A stretch of 52,722 bases of DNA from Acinetobacter celticus (GCF_001707755.1 NZ_MBDL01000002.1:1-52722); one strand, 5' to 3'; positions 19,496 through 30,026 are shown, numbered from the stretch's first letter. Program-made: numbers and translations. Notes: generated by a model not told the origin, from the sequence alone.

Positions 19496-20486
19496 ACCAT
19501 TTTGCGTAATGCTGTTCCAATAATCCATATTCATTTAACAACACAATTTCTTGATCATCTTGCTGAATCGTTCCAGTGACTTTTGCTTGCCATTGGCTAA
19601 ATTGACTACCAACCAATCTTAAGTTGAGGTTTTCATAACGGCGCCAACCGGTAGAAACCATTAAATTTAATTTATTGTCTAATGAACAAATCGTCCATTG
19701 GTTTTCATTCTGTTGTTGGAACAACACATCCGACATCGGATACAGCACGCCATTAATCCACAAGCAATTTTCATTGCCAAAACTTTCATTGACCCCAGAT
19801 GCAAGGTTAATACCGACACGATTATTCTGTGTATCCCAAAAATTACAAGACAGCCAAAACCATGCCGTTTCTGGACGTAAAAAACCACATGTATCATCTA
19901 ATGAAGCAAAAGTGCGCTCATTAAACTGAATAATTTCACCTTGTTTATTTTTAAAGAAACCTTCACAGCCCAATGTTGTGAGTTTCTGGGTATACGTCCA
20001 GCCATTAATACCCGTTGGACTACACATGCTAAGCGGGTCTGTTCCTGCACAAAAGACACGGGCACTGAGTTGTAGCTCACCATGTTTACTGACTTGAATA
20101 TAACGGACGCCATTGGCGTGCTGAATATCAATTTGCACACCCGATTTAGAAAAATGACTTTGATTATATGGGGGTTGTTCATCAAGCACGGTATTGGCCG
20201 CGAGTAAATTAATGGTATTCCATTCCGTAACTTCATCTTTTAAATGATCATAAATATAGACAAAACCATGCCCCGCCCATGCAATATCTGCAATGGCTAA
20301 ACCAATGGTGTAATGTTCATGTTGAATGCTACAAAATTTAAATTTTTTATATTTTAATCGTTTACGCCAACCCGTCAGCACCTTCCCATAGGGGGTTTTA
20401 TAAATATATTGATTGAAATCAATATACTGAGGCAAGGTACTAAATCTGCCATAATGGGGCTGTCCATTGGGTTTTATTAAATCCAT
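19494..20486 (-). CDS. DUF2804 family protein
   Basis: 330 residues, the usual length of DUF2804. Typical content: a Trp- and Asn-rich beta protein with CSPTGINGWTYTQKL and GINLASGVNESFGNENCLW. No signal peptide or membrane segment. Function unknown; related folds are lipocalin-like. Not in an evident operon. It converges with the metal-dependent hydrolase, with a shared terminator. Confidence 0.75.
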   Translation of the reverse strand: MDLIKPNGQPHYGRFSTLPQYIDFNQYIYKTPYGKVLTGWRKRLKYKKFKFCSIQHEHYTIGLAIADIAWAGHGFVYIYDHLKDEVTEWNTINLLAANTVLDEQPPYNQSHFSKSGVQIDIQHANGVRYIQVSKHGELQLSARVFCAGTDPLSMCSPTGINGWTYTQKLTTLGCEGFFKNKQGEIIQFNERTFASLDDTCGFLRPETAWFWLSCNFWDTQNNRVGINLASGVNESFGNENCLWINGVLYPMSDVLFQQQNENQWTICSLDNKLNLMVSTGWRRYENLNLRLVGSQFSQWQAKVTGTIQQDDQEIVLLNEYGLLEQHYAKW

Positions 20487-20645
20487 TTATTCAAATCCGT
20501 GGAATAAATTATAGAAAAATCCTTAGACTTATTATGCCTATATTTTTTAAGCTGAACAGTCTAAGCATCTAATTTCTGTAAAAAAGTACAAAAAAATGCC
20601 ATTCATTTGCTCAATCTAAGCATCATTTTATGATCTATTTTTTAA

Positions 20646-21179
20646 TTAGAGCCTAAAGTTCAATGACGCATCAATGGTTAAGTACGTATTCTCCCAATAG
20701 TTTCCAGAGAATGCGCCTTCAACCAACTGAATATAGTGTCCATACACCTGGTCAATGGCAATACAATCATCGACATCTAGTACACGGTCGGTATGTTGCT
20801 TTTGCCAATGCTGTGCAAAATAGGCTTTACCGCGCTGTTTTGCGACCATTGCATTCTGCGCAACCACCAATACATAGCGATGCAACTCCCCAAACTCTCT
20901 TGCATCGTAACCACCTAAATTAATTAGCCAGAGTTTTTCTTCGGCTTTATTTGGCTGTGCATCGGTAAATTGAATTTGATAGTTTTTGCCTTCAAATTCA
21001 ACGCCATTCATTTGCGCCCAAGCATCAATATGCAGGCCTTTTTGTTCACCAAACCATGCATGTTGAAGTTGTGGATAAACCTCTTCAAGCGAATCACCCA
21101 CGGCCAAAACGACATCATGAACTTCTGTGTTGGCACGGGCATGACGACCACCAAGCATGACGATAAATAGGCTGGGCAT
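20646..21179 (-). CDS. DUF1543 domain-containing protein
   Basis: 177 residues. The N-terminal block FIVMLGGRHARANTEVHDV is the DUF1543 signature, followed by LWLINLGGYDAREFGELHRY. Cytoplasmic, no membrane segment. Function unknown. An AAAAGGAGC-like ribosome-binding sequence precedes the ATG. Stand-alone gene. Confidence 0.8.
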   Translation of the reverse strand: MPSLFIVMLGGRHARANTEVHDVVLAVGDSLEEVYPQLQHAWFGEQKGLHIDAWAQMNGVEFEGKNYQIQFTDAQPNKAEEKLWLINLGGYDAREFGELHRYVLVVAQNAMVAKQRGKAYFAQHWQKQHTDRVLDVDDCIAIDQVYGHYIQLVEGAFSGNYWENTYLTIDASLNFRL

Positions 21180-21349
21180 TTTTTGCTCCTTTTCAAATTA
21201 AGATCATCATTAGATTACAGATAATAATGGATACACGCCAAACCCATCAGCAACTGTTCGAGTCAGACTAAAATTAAATAAATCATGTTTCTGCGAAGTA
21301 TAAATCACATGATGCTATTCAACGAGTTTTGCTGATGAATCGTATTTTG

Positions 21350-21548
21350 GTTACTTTTTTAAAAGTAACATTACGAACTCCGACCATAAGATGAGTAAAC
21401 GGTAAGACTCCGTCATGATAAAAATAATGCTAGATTAAAAGTATGGGAGACGCGGAGGCGACATGGATGTCGCCGTTTTACTGTGCTACAAGGATGTAGC
21501 ATCAGTAAAACAAATGGTTTTGCTTACTTTTGCCAAAACAAAAGTAAG
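21350..21548. repeat. Array of intergenic hairpins (REP/MITE-like)
   Basis: Four inverted repeats in 200 bases inside a 563-base gap: GTTACTTTT/AAAAGTAAC (21350-21369); GGCGACAT-GG-ATGTCGCC (21457-21474); a two-tier hairpin TTTTACTG+TGCTACA against TGTAGCA+CAGTAAAA (21476-21510, loop AGGA); and CTTACTTTTG/CAAAAGTAAG (21523-21548). The outer two share the TTACTTTT arm, so the set looks like one composite element with matching ends. Not coding. The rest of 21180-21742 shows nothing else but the trpB terminator and a C-rich stretch at 21696-21716. Confidence 0.65.
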
Positions 21549-21652
21549 ATATTCCCTACGCAAACCAATCACAATTCATCACTTAAAATGAGGAAGTGCA
21601 TTTATAAATTTTCCCTCTTTTAAATTACCCAAGCCATTTTCATTAAAGTAAA

Positions 21653-21688
21653 TAAAAAAATCGTGCTGAGCTTTTACCCAACACGATT
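21653..21688 (-). terminator. trpB terminator
   Basis: On the minus strand AATCGTG pairs with CACGATT (21682-21688 with 21659-21665), followed by a run of T. It lies 55 bases after the trpB stop. Confidence 0.7.
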
Positions 21689-21742
21689 CTTTAAATCCCC
21701 TCTCCAAACCTCCCCCAAATGGGAAAGGCTTCAAAAAAGTCA

Positions 21743-22969
21743 TTACATCTCAACCATTTCCACGCCATCAATACGCGCAACAGTCATTAAATCTTTATCA
21801 CCACGACCTGAAACCGTTGCAATAATAATCTGATCTTTTGACATGGTTGGCGCAAGTTTCGTCACATAAGCCATGGCATGTGAACTTTCTAACGCAGGAA
21901 TAATCCCTTCAATCTGCGTTAAATCACGGAAGCCTTGTAGGGCTTCTTGATCATTGATCGGCACATATTCCACACGGTGCATGTCTTTTAAGAAACTATG
22001 CTCTGGGCCTACGCCTGGGTAGTCCAAACCTGCTGAAATTGAATGTGTTTCAATGATTTGACCTTGATCATCTGACATCAAGTAAGTACGGTTACCATGA
22101 AGTACACCGACATGACCTGCATTTAACGGCGCAGAATGTTTCCCTGTTTCAATGCCATAGCCAGCGGCTTCAACACCGTACATTTTTACATCTTCATCAT
22201 TCAAAAATGGATAGAACAAGCCCATTGCATTTGAACCACCACCCACGCAAGCAACCAATGCATCAGGTAAGCGACCTGCTTGTTCCTGAATTTGTTTACG
22301 TGCTTCACGACCAATAATCGATTGGAAATCACGTACCAATTGTGGATACGGATGTGGCCCTGCCACTGTACCAATCACATAATACGTGCTATCGACATTA
22401 GTCACCCAATCACGCATCGCTTCATTCATGGCATCTTTGAGTGTTTTTGAACCGCTTTGCACAGGTACAACAGTTGCACCCAATAGACGCATACGATAGA
22501 CGTTCATGGCTTGACGTTTTACGTCTTCTGCACCCATAAACACCACGCATTCAAGGCCTAAACGTGCAGCGATGGTTGCCGTTGCTACACCGTGTTGACC
22601 TGCACCAGTTTCTGCAATAATGCGTTTTTTACCTGATAATTTAGCAAGTAAAGCCTGACCAATGGTGTTATTCACTTTATGTGAACCTGTATGATTCAGG
22701 TCTTCACGTTTCAAATAAATTTGCGCACCACCTAACTCTTTTGACCATCGTTCAGCATGATAAAGTGGACTAGGACGACCTACATAGTAGGCGAGATCGC
22801 GGTCGAATTCTGCCAGAAATTGTTTATCATCTTTCATGCGGAAATAGAGTTTTTCTAAATCTTCTAATGCCGCCATCAAGGTTTCTGACACAAAACGTCC
22901 GCCATGGATACCGAAATGCCCTCGTTCATCGGGGAATTGGGTATAGTCAATCTTATTTTGCTGATCCAC
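21743..22969 (-). CDS. trpB: Tryptophan synthase beta subunit
   Basis: 408 residues if started at the GTG at 22967-22969, which has AAGGAG seven bases before it; an upstream ATG at 22996 lacks such a site and lies inside trpF. The PLP lysine is in [10 protein letters not shown] (about residue 98); the phosphate-binding loop is [10 protein letters not shown]. It joins indole and serine to tryptophan. It overlaps the trpF end by 17 bases, so the two are coupled. Its partner trpA is about 6 kb downstream. Confidence 0.97.
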   Translation of the reverse strand: MDQQNKIDYTQFPDERGHFGIHGGRFVSETLMAALEDLEKLYFRMKDDKQFLAEFDRDLAYYVGRPSPLYHAERWSKELGGAQIYLKREDLNHTGSHKVNNTIGQALLAKLSGKKRIIAETGAGQHGVATATIAARLGLECVVFMGAEDVKRQAMNVYRMRLLGATVVPVQSGSKTLKDAMNEAMRDWVTNVDSTYYVIGTVAGPHPYPQLVRDFQSIIGREARKQIQEQAGRLPDALVACVGGGSNAMGLFYPFLNDEDVKMYGVEAAGYGIETGKHSAPLNAGHVGVLHGNRTYLMSDDQGQIIETHSISAGLDYPGVGPEHSFLKDMHRVEYVPINDQEALQGFRDLTQIEGIIPALESSHAMAYVTKLAPTMSKDQIIIATVSGRGDKDLMTVARIDGVEMVEM

Positions 22970-23594
22970 GTTGGACTCCTTGCATAAACTGTTCAATGAG
23001 TTGTTGGTCTTTAATACCTTTAGCGGATTCTACGCCTCCGCTGACATCTACTGCATAAGCATTGGTCGTCTTTATAGCGTCTTCAATATTTTCAGGCTTT
23101 AAACCACCTGCCAAAATTAAAGGAATATCGAGTTGGGGAAACTGTGCCCAATCAAAACTGTGCCCTGTTCCGCCTTTGAGTTCAGGGTGCCAAGCGTCTA
23201 AGAGTACTGCACTTGCGCCTGCTTGTTGATATTTTTTTATCGTATGAATTACATCTAAATCAGGTTTGACTTGAATGGCTTTATACCAACGACGACCGAC
23301 TTGCTGAGCAATACTGGCACATTGCGGTGCTGTTTCATCACCATGAAATTGAATCAAGTCTAATGCAACTTCTTTTAAAACCAATGCAATTTCATCTACC
23401 GATGTATTGACAAACAAGCCAACAGTTTGGACATAGGCAGGCACATGCTGCACCAATATTTTTGCTTGTTGGGCTGTTACACTGCGTGGGCTGGGTGGAT
23501 AAAAAACAAAGCCTATCGCATCGGCACCCGCTTCTACTGCAGATTGAATATCTTGAATTCGAGTAATTCCACAGATTTTGGCACGTGTTCGCAT
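22953..23594 (-). CDS. trpF: Phosphoribosylanthranilate isomerase
   Basis: 213 residues from the third of three consecutive ATG codons (23600, 23597, 23594), which gives the best spacing to AAAGAG; any of the three is possible. [20 protein letters not shown] carries the catalytic Cys; the catalytic Asp is in [20 protein letters not shown]. It isomerises phosphoribosylanthranilate in tryptophan synthesis. First gene of a trpF-trpB pair. Confidence 0.95.
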   Translation of the reverse strand: MRTRAKICGITRIQDIQSAVEAGADAIGFVFYPPSPRSVTAQQAKILVQHVPAYVQTVGLFVNTSVDEIALVLKEVALDLIQFHGDETAPQCASIAQQVGRRWYKAIQVKPDLDVIHTIKKYQQAGASAVLLDAWHPELKGGTGHSFDWAQFPQLDIPLILAGGLKPENIEDAIKTTNAYAVDVSGGVESAKGIKDQQLIEQFMQGVQRGSAK

Positions 23595-23759
23595 CATCAT
23601 CGCTCTTTTTTGACGATATTTATATTTGAATCGCCAATTCATCCATTTTTAAGGCAAATCATTGTAATGCAATTTTAAAAGCTTGAGTAAAGTTCATCCT
23701 GAATATTATTTTACATACATTGTGTAATCCACATACAAACTTTATACTGCGCGCAAAAT

Positions 23760-23980
23760 GCAACAAGTCCAAGCACTCGCTTTAGGGAAGTCGGTTAAAA
23801 TCCAACACTGCCCCCGCAACGGTAAAATGAAAAGCTTATCTTTCATAAATCATAGAGATTTACATCACTGCATAGCCATGTGGGAAGGTGGATAAGTAGC
23901 TTTATTATAAGCACATTTAAGTCCGGAAACCTGCTTGTTGCCCCTCAACTCAATCATTCACGGGGGGTGAATGTATGGAG
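23760..23980 (+). promoter_or_regulatory. Cobalamin riboswitch upstream of btuB
   Basis: The core matches the class: AGGGAAGTCGGT, AATCC, CACTGCCCCCGCAACGGTAA, and the B12 box GTCCGGAAACCTGC. The closing stem P1 is GCAACAAG (23760-23767) with CTTGTTGC (23934-23941). Downstream a hairpin CATTCAC-GGGGG-GTGAATG (23955-23973) sits just before the btuB ribosome site GGAG (23977-23980). Its G5 loop could pair with the C5 of the core (23811-23815), the expected kissing-loop switch. With cobalamin bound this should reduce btuB translation (family knowledge plus inference). Confidence 0.93.
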
Positions 23981-23987
23981 CCAAAAC

Positions 23988-25853
23988 ATGTCTACTCTTT
24001 TTAAACCTACAGCGCTTGTGGGTGCTATTGCTATTGCCATGGGTTTTTCTACTGTTACTCATGCAGAAAAGCAAACTTCCGTCAAAACATCATTAGAGAC
24101 GATTGTGGTTACTGCATCACGTAGTGAAGAAAAAATTAAAGATGTTCCTGCGCGTATTACTATTATTGAACCAATAGTCCTACAACAATCTCCGATTGCT
24201 GAATTGCCTCATTTACTCATGGCTGATGCATCCATTAACATGGTTCAAAGTGGCGGTTTCGGTCAAACTGCATCTATTTTTATTCGCGGGACAAACTCCG
24301 AACATGCATTGATTTTACGTGATGGCGCACGTCTGAATACGGCATCGACAGGTGCAGCAAACTTAGCATTTTTAGACACGACAGACATTAAACAGATTGA
24401 AGTTCTCAAAGGCCCAGCTTCAGTTCTGTATGGTACAGATGCTATTGGTGGCGTGGTTCAAATTATCTCAAAAACACCTGAAAAAACAGGTGCTTTTGTG
24501 ACGGCTGAAATGGGCGAGCAAAATACATATAAAACTGTTGTTGGTGCAGACCTAAAGGAAAATGGAGTCTACGCCCAAATTCGTGGTCAGCGTCTTGAAA
24601 CAGATGGTTCAAAAGTCACAGATTTAAAAGGCACCAATATTGATACAGCATCATATGATCAACGTGGTTACAGTGCTAAGTTCGGTATAGATAAGCAAAA
24701 TTATGCAGCATCGATAGACTACAGTATCAACGAAGGTACAAGTCAATACGATGCCTATCTGAATAATGGTTCTTTAATATCACAGGATTTTGAAAATGAA
24801 ATTATTAATGCTCGTGGTCGCATAAATCTGAATGATGCTGTTGAACTGAACGCCCGCCTTTCTCAATTTAAAGATCAACTCGACCAAAAAAAATCTCCCG
24901 ATTTCGTCCACAGCACGACTCAAGAAGCTGAAGCGAATGTGAAATGGAAATTCACACCACATCAAAATGTTCTTGTTGGTATCACTCATCAGCAACTTGA
25001 TGGTGATGTACTCTCTTATGGTTCTCCATATAATGAAAAAGTCGATTCAACTGGCTACTTTGTTCAGCACCAATACCAGAATAATGGTTTGAATACACAG
25101 TTGGGTGTTCGTGTTGAAGATAATGAAAAATATGGTACGCATACGGTTGCACAAGGCGGTATCCGTTATCAATTACTACCGTTGACCAGTGTGTATGCCA
25201 ACATCGGTACAGCATTTAAAGCACCAACTTTAAATGACATGTATGGTTTTGGTGGTAATCCGAATCTTCATCCTGAAGAAAGTATTTCCTACGAAATTGG
25301 GATTGATCAGAAGCTGAACCACAATATTTCAACAGGCTTGTCTGCGTATTACACCAAAGTTGACAACCTAATTGAGTCAAAATGTGTTGCTGTCTGTAAT
25401 GGCGATTGGATAACCACTTTCCCTGTCTATCAAAATATCAACATTAACAAAGCATCTATGCGGGGCGGTGAGTTTTATGCAAAATGGCAACAAGATGACT
25501 TATTCCTGAAAACTGGGTTTAACTATGTTAAAGCCATGAATGAAGATACAGATAAAGAACTTGATCGTCGCCCACGTCGCAGTCTAACTGTCACAACAGG
25601 TCTACAAAATGAAGTTTATGGTATCAGTGCATCTTTCTCTGCAAAATCAAAAGCACAGGATTATAAGCAAACTACACCAGGTTATGCCACCGTTGACCTA
25701 AACGGTTATTGGAACATTAACCCAAATGTCAAAGTCTTTGCTAATGTGGAAAATGTCGGTGATGTTCAATACAAAACTGCTTCTTATAACCCAGGCATTT
25801 ACTATGTCGATGGCGGTCGCCTTGCCTCTGCTGGTGTAACCTTTAAATACTAA
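23988..25853 (+). CDS. btuB: TonB-dependent vitamin B12 receptor BtuB
   Basis: 621 residues from the ATG at 23988 (MSTLFKPTAL), which has GGAG eight bases before it; the longer reading frame from 23880 runs through the riboswitch and is not the start. Signal peptide to about residue 25 (THAEK), TonB box region ETIVVTASR, plug domain with FIRGTNSEHALIL and LKGPASVLYGTDAIGG, and a 22-strand barrel ending in Phe-Lys-Tyr. It imports cobalamin over the outer membrane. The riboswitch directly upstream supports the substrate call. A terminator follows. Confidence 0.93.
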   Translation: MSTLFKPTALVGAIAIAMGFSTVTHAEKQTSVKTSLETIVVTASRSEEKIKDVPARITIIEPIVLQQSPIAELPHLLMADASINMVQSGGFGQTASIFIRGTNSEHALILRDGARLNTASTGAANLAFLDTTDIKQIEVLKGPASVLYGTDAIGGVVQIISKTPEKTGAFVTAEMGEQNTYKTVVGADLKENGVYAQIRGQRLETDGSKVTDLKGTNIDTASYDQRGYSAKFGIDKQNYAASIDYSINEGTSQYDAYLNNGSLISQDFENEIINARGRINLNDAVELNARLSQFKDQLDQKKSPDFVHSTTQEAEANVKWKFTPHQNVLVGITHQQLDGDVLSYGSPYNEKVDSTGYFVQHQYQNNGLNTQLGVRVEDNEKYGTHTVAQGGIRYQLLPLTSVYANIGTAFKAPTLNDMYGFGGNPNLHPEESISYEIGIDQKLNHNISTGLSAYYTKVDNLIESKCVAVCNGDWITTFPVYQNININKASMRGGEFYAKWQQDDLFLKTGFNYVKAMNEDTDKELDRRPRRSLTVTTGLQNEVYGISASFSAKSKAQDYKQTTPGYATVDLNGYWNINPNVKVFANVENVGDVQYKTASYNPGIYYVDGGRLASAGVTFKY

Positions 25854-25880
25854 GTTCACTTCAGTTTAAACAAATATTTT

Positions 25881-25915
25881 TAAGGATAATGCCATGCCTA
25901 TGGCATTATCCTTTT
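25881..25915 (+). terminator. Terminator between btuB and the adenosyltransferase
   Basis: Perfect 14-base stem AAGGATAATGCCAT (25881-25894) / ATGGCATTATCCTT (25899-25912), loop GCCT, then TTT. It should stop most btuB transcripts before the next gene. Confidence 0.88.
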
Positions 25916-25948
25916 TCAATTGTGCTATCCAAACTTAAAGGAATACAA

Positions 25949-26527
25949 ATGGGACACCGTCTAAGTAAAATTTATACCCGCACAGGCGATTCAGGAACAA
26001 CTGGCTTGGGCGATGGATCACGTGTAGCCAAAGATGATTTACGCATTGACGCGCTCGGCGATGTCGATGAACTGAATTCATGCATTGGGGTTTTACGTTC
26101 ACAAATTGCGAACAGCAATATTGAAGATAAAGCCATTTGGGACAAATCTCTAAGCTTAATTCAACACTGGTTGTTTGACTTGGGTGGTGAGGTTTGCATT
26201 CCAAACTACCACTTGGTACAACCCGTCGCGATTGAGTTTTTAGAAAAAGAAATTGACCGTATGAATGAAGACTTACCGATGCTTAAAGACTTTATTCTTC
26301 CTGCTGGAACGTTGTCATGTAGCTATGCGCATCAAGCCCGTTCAGTCTGTCGACGTGCTGAACGCAGTCTAATGACAGTACAGACCCGCGACCAAAATAT
26401 TCAAGCGCCATCATTACAACTCTTAAACCGCCTGTCCGATTGGTTGTTTGTGGCATCTCGTGCCTTACAACGCGCGGAAGGTGGTAGCGAAGTTTTATGG
26501 CAAAAAAATATTAATGAAACCATCTAA
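25949..26527 (+). CDS. PduO-type cob(I)alamin adenosyltransferase
   Basis: 192 residues from ATG 25949 (MGHRLSKIYTRTGD), preceded by AAAGGA. Motifs of the PduO/MMAB family: TRTGDSGTTGLGDG for ATP binding, DALGDVDELNSCIG, and CRRAERS. It transfers the adenosyl group of ATP to cob(I)alamin to make coenzyme B12. It lies 95 bases after btuB with a terminator between, so it is either read through or has its own promoter. Together they form an uptake-and-activation unit. Confidence 0.93.
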   Translation: MGHRLSKIYTRTGDSGTTGLGDGSRVAKDDLRIDALGDVDELNSCIGVLRSQIANSNIEDKAIWDKSLSLIQHWLFDLGGEVCIPNYHLVQPVAIEFLEKEIDRMNEDLPMLKDFILPAGTLSCSYAHQARSVCRRAERSLMTVQTRDQNIQAPSLQLLNRLSDWLFVASRALQRAEGGSEVLWQKNINETI

Positions 26528-26552
26528 ATTTGCTTTCTTATTTTTTTCTACA

Positions 26553-26692
26553 GTAAGACATGACCGACGCTTTGCCGTGTCTTACTTGCAATGCTCAACA
26601 ATTTCAAAACTTGAGTGAACTGAATGATCACCAAAAATAAAATTGTCCCTGAAATAAAAAATCCTGCTCATAAAAGCAGGATTTTTTATTTC
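26553..26692. terminator. Two palindromes after the adenosyltransferase gene
   Basis: First, GTAAGACA (26553-26560) and TGTCTTAC (26578-26585). Second, a perfect 18-base stem GAAATAAAAAATCCTGCT (26651-26668) with its complement at 26675-26692 and loop CATAAA, a strong bidirectional terminator serving the plus-strand B12 genes and the minus-strand HAD gene. The remaining bases of the 26528-26886 gap show nothing further. Confidence 0.8.
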
Positions 26693-26886
26693 AATATTGC
26701 ATCTATGACTTTGCCAAATCACACGTCGAAAATATCAAGCGCAGGGTAAAATAACTGCAATATTAAAAATGCTCTACCCCAATTGTGGAAGCTATGCCTT
26801 CATATCCTATTGTCTTATTACTATAGGTCTCGTCCTACGGAGCTTATGCATAATTACAGTAACGCTTTATTTTTCAGACCAACTTT

Positions 26887-27567
26887 TTAAGCCGATTTAC
26901 ACGATAACTGTGGAATGACCTGTAATAACGCATCAAAATTTTCAATCACCATTTTAGGTTGTGCATGGGTCAATTCTTCTGCAGAACCATAACCATAAGC
27001 CACGCCAATGCTATCTATACCATTGCGACGTGCACCTAAAATGTCATACTCACGGTCGCCCACCATCAAACATTCAGAAGCAATCAACTGTTCTTGTTGC
27101 AAAATATAAGCAATTAAATCGCCTTTATTGGTACGTTCGCCAGAAAGTTCACTGCCATAAATTGCAATAAAATATTCTGCCAGTCCAAAATGTTCTAAAA
27201 TTCGCTTGGCATAAATGGTCGGTTTTGCCGTGGCAACAAATAACTTAAATCCCTGCTGTTTTAGTAAAGCCAAGGTTTCAGCCACGTTGGGATACACTTG
27301 ATTTTCAAATAACCCAGTTACCGAAAAACGCTCACGATAGCCCAACAAGGCCTGTTCAGCCAAATCATGCTCTAAAGCCACATTTAAAATTTTAGCCAAA
27401 GATGCTTTGAGCGGTGGGCCAATAATCCAATCAATATTAATATTTTCAGCAATTGGGTGACCCACTTTTTCGAGGCCGTAACGAGCAGATGCAGTAATGC
27501 CAACTTTCGGATCGGTTAAGGTTCCGTCTAAGTCAATCAAAATATTTTTAATCATTGCCCGTACCAT
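26887..27567 (-). CDS. HAD-family phosphatase (phosphoglycolate phosphatase-like)
   Basis: 226 residues from the ATG at 27567, which has AAGAG five bases before it; the ATG at 27555 (MIKNILIDLDG) is also possible. HAD motif I is DLDGTLTDP, motif II is FVATAKPT, and motif IV is MVGDREYDILGARRNG. Cap domain between motifs I and II, as in Gph/PpaX-like enzymes. Substrate unproven. Divergent from thiD. Confidence 0.85.
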   Translation of the reverse strand: MVRAMIKNILIDLDGTLTDPKVGITASARYGLEKVGHPIAENINIDWIIGPPLKASLAKILNVALEHDLAEQALLGYRERFSVTGLFENQVYPNVAETLALLKQQGFKLFVATAKPTIYAKRILEHFGLAEYFIAIYGSELSGERTNKGDLIAYILQQEQLIASECLMVGDREYDILGARRNGIDSIGVAYGYGSAEELTHAQPKMVIENFDALLQVIPQLSCKSA

Positions 27568-27605
27568 TTTGTCTCTTGGCAAAAATGCACTCGAGAGTTA
27601 CCTGA

Positions 27606-28418
<813 letters not shown>

Positions 28419-28450
28419 CGCAATCGAGTTGGAAATATTGATTTTTCTCA

Positions 28451-28476
28451 AAAAGCACCAAACTTGGTGCTTTTTT
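28451..28476. terminator. Bidirectional terminator thiD / DUF1176 gene
   Basis: AAGCACCAA and TTGGTGCTT around a two-base loop with A and T runs on either side, between convergent stops. Confidence 0.85.
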
Positions 28477-29533
28477 ATTGTACTTCTCGCACCTTACTAA
28501 TCAACAAAGGCATATCCCAAGCACCACCGACAAAACCTTTACACTGTGCTTGTATCACCTGATAAGTTTTGACAAAACGGTTGCCATTCCATGCCCACTC
28601 ATCTTGCGTACCACAGTCACCAATACCACGTCCTTTCTGCGTTGCAAAAATTTGCCCTTCACTAAAGCTAGACGCCGATGTAGTAACAAATTGCTGTATC
28701 TGCTTCAGCGATTTATCCATCACCCAATAACCATAGCCGTAATTATACGCCCCCAGCCAACACGGTGCTTCAACCACCATATTTTGACGATTTAACGGAT
28801 AAATCGTGATTTGATCTTCAGACAAAAAATTCTGATCATATAAGGCCCAACAATCTTCTTTACTGGTCGTTTTTTTCAGTATAAGGGCTAAACGTTTCGC
28901 TTGAACATCATTCACATTTAGACGTTTCGCCATGCCTCGCTGATAATGCTTCATTTGAGTCAAAGGTAATGGCTGTGTTTTTAAAACCTTATCATTGGAT
29001 TGTGTTCCCTTACGTATCAACGCCGAGGTCGTTCCTATCCGCTTTTGAAAATCATCAAACTTTAAAAGTACTGCGCTGGCCCCAGCAGTAGACAATCTCC
29101 ACTCCAACCCATCGGCTTTCCATACAATAGGCTGTGTGCTTTGCACTGCTTTCAGTAAGGCTTCTGTCTGCCCCTTCGATAATTTCCCTTCACCTGTTTT
29201 TTCATCTACAGATACCGTGCCATAACTCTGCCCCAACATCAAAATTTCTAATTGCTTAGATGATATTGGAATCTGTTCCTTGACAATTTTAACCCGCCCA
29301 ACTACAGGTGTATTCCCTCCAGCTGCACGTTGAAGAAGTAATGATATCGGACGATCTAGATACTCATCGGCTTGATACCCTGCCACGCGACATGCTCCCG
29401 TATTATCACAGGCAAGTTCCCAATCTTTATATATAAAATGTAGACCAGATATTTCAGCAGCAAAGCTTAGGTTACTTAATAAAGCCAAACCAACAGCCAA
29501 ACCTAACCGCGTATTGATTGTGTTTTTATGCAT
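28475..29533 (-). CDS. DUF1176 domain-containing exported protein
   Basis: 352 residues from the ATG at 29533; the ATG at 29554 would put extra residues before a good signal peptide (MHKNTINTRLGLAVGLALL...FAAEI). Typical DUF1176 content: FIYKDWELACDNTGACRVAGY near the mature N-terminus and WELACDNT-type Cys pairs, then KEDCWALYD and GDCGTQDEWAWNGNRF at the C-terminus. Cys residues are paired and fit a periplasmic protein. Function unknown. Confidence 0.8.
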   Translation of the reverse strand: MHKNTINTRLGLAVGLALLSNLSFAAEISGLHFIYKDWELACDNTGACRVAGYQADEYLDRPISLLLQRAAGGNTPVVGRVKIVKEQIPISSKQLEILMLGQSYGTVSVDEKTGEGKLSKGQTEALLKAVQSTQPIVWKADGLEWRLSTAGASAVLLKFDDFQKRIGTTSALIRKGTQSNDKVLKTQPLPLTQMKHYQRGMAKRLNVNDVQAKRLALILKKTTSKEDCWALYDQNFLSEDQITIYPLNRQNMVVEAPCWLGAYNYGYGYWVMDKSLKQIQQFVTTSASSFSEGQIFATQKGRGIGDCGTQDEWAWNGNRFVKTYQVIQAQCKGFVGGAWDMPLLISKVREVQ

Positions 29534-29588
29534 TGCCCACCCCAAGTATTCCATGGCACTAAAATGCGCTTTTAAAATAACAACGAAT

Positions 29589-30026
29589 CTACGAAAAATC
29601 CCATTTCACTGGTTCTCTGTCTTGAATTTCGGTTGGCAATGAAATATGTTGATGCACAATTTTCCATTGATCGCCCTTTTTTCGAAAGCAAATGGTCGTC
29701 CTGCACCACAATATATTAGGTGTAGGAATGCCACTTTCGACATCAATTTTCGAAAAGCAAGAAACAAATGCCAACTGGCTTTCTGCTTGAATATGAATTC
29801 GATCGCGAAAGACCCGAAGTCCGCTCTGAAAATAATCTTGGTAGCGCGTCCAGATTTGCTGATAAGCACTCACCCCGACCAATTCCGAACTCACATCAAA
29901 GAGACTCACATCTGCACTACACTGTGCAATAATTTGATGTAGATCTAAGCTACAAATCGCCTGATCCCATTGTTTAAGAACAGCAATAATTTCCTGCCCC
30001 ACTTGTTGATTTCCAGTCACTTTCAT
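29589..30026 (-). CDS. NTF2-like (SnoaL/ketosteroid isomerase-type) protein
   Basis: 145 residues from the ATG at 30026, preceded by GGAG at seven bases; the frame is open to a TTG four codons earlier. The layout (N-terminal helices with WDQAICSLDLHQIIAQCSADVS, curved sheet, ending KIVHQHISLPTE) is that of small NTF2-like proteins. Candidate pocket residues are present but no reaction can be assigned. Cytoplasmic, stand-alone. Confidence 0.72.
   Translation of the reverse strand: MKVTGNQQVGQEIIAVLKQWDQAICSLDLHQIIAQCSADVSLFDVSSELVGVSAYQQIWTRYQDYFQSGLRVFRDRIHIQAESQLAFVSCFSKIDVESGIPTPNILWCRTTICFRKKGDQWKIVHQHISLPTEIQDREPVKWDFS

Noticed and set aside
23880..23987. N-terminal extension of btuB
   Set aside because: It lies inside the riboswitch and precedes a good signal peptide with its own ribosome site.
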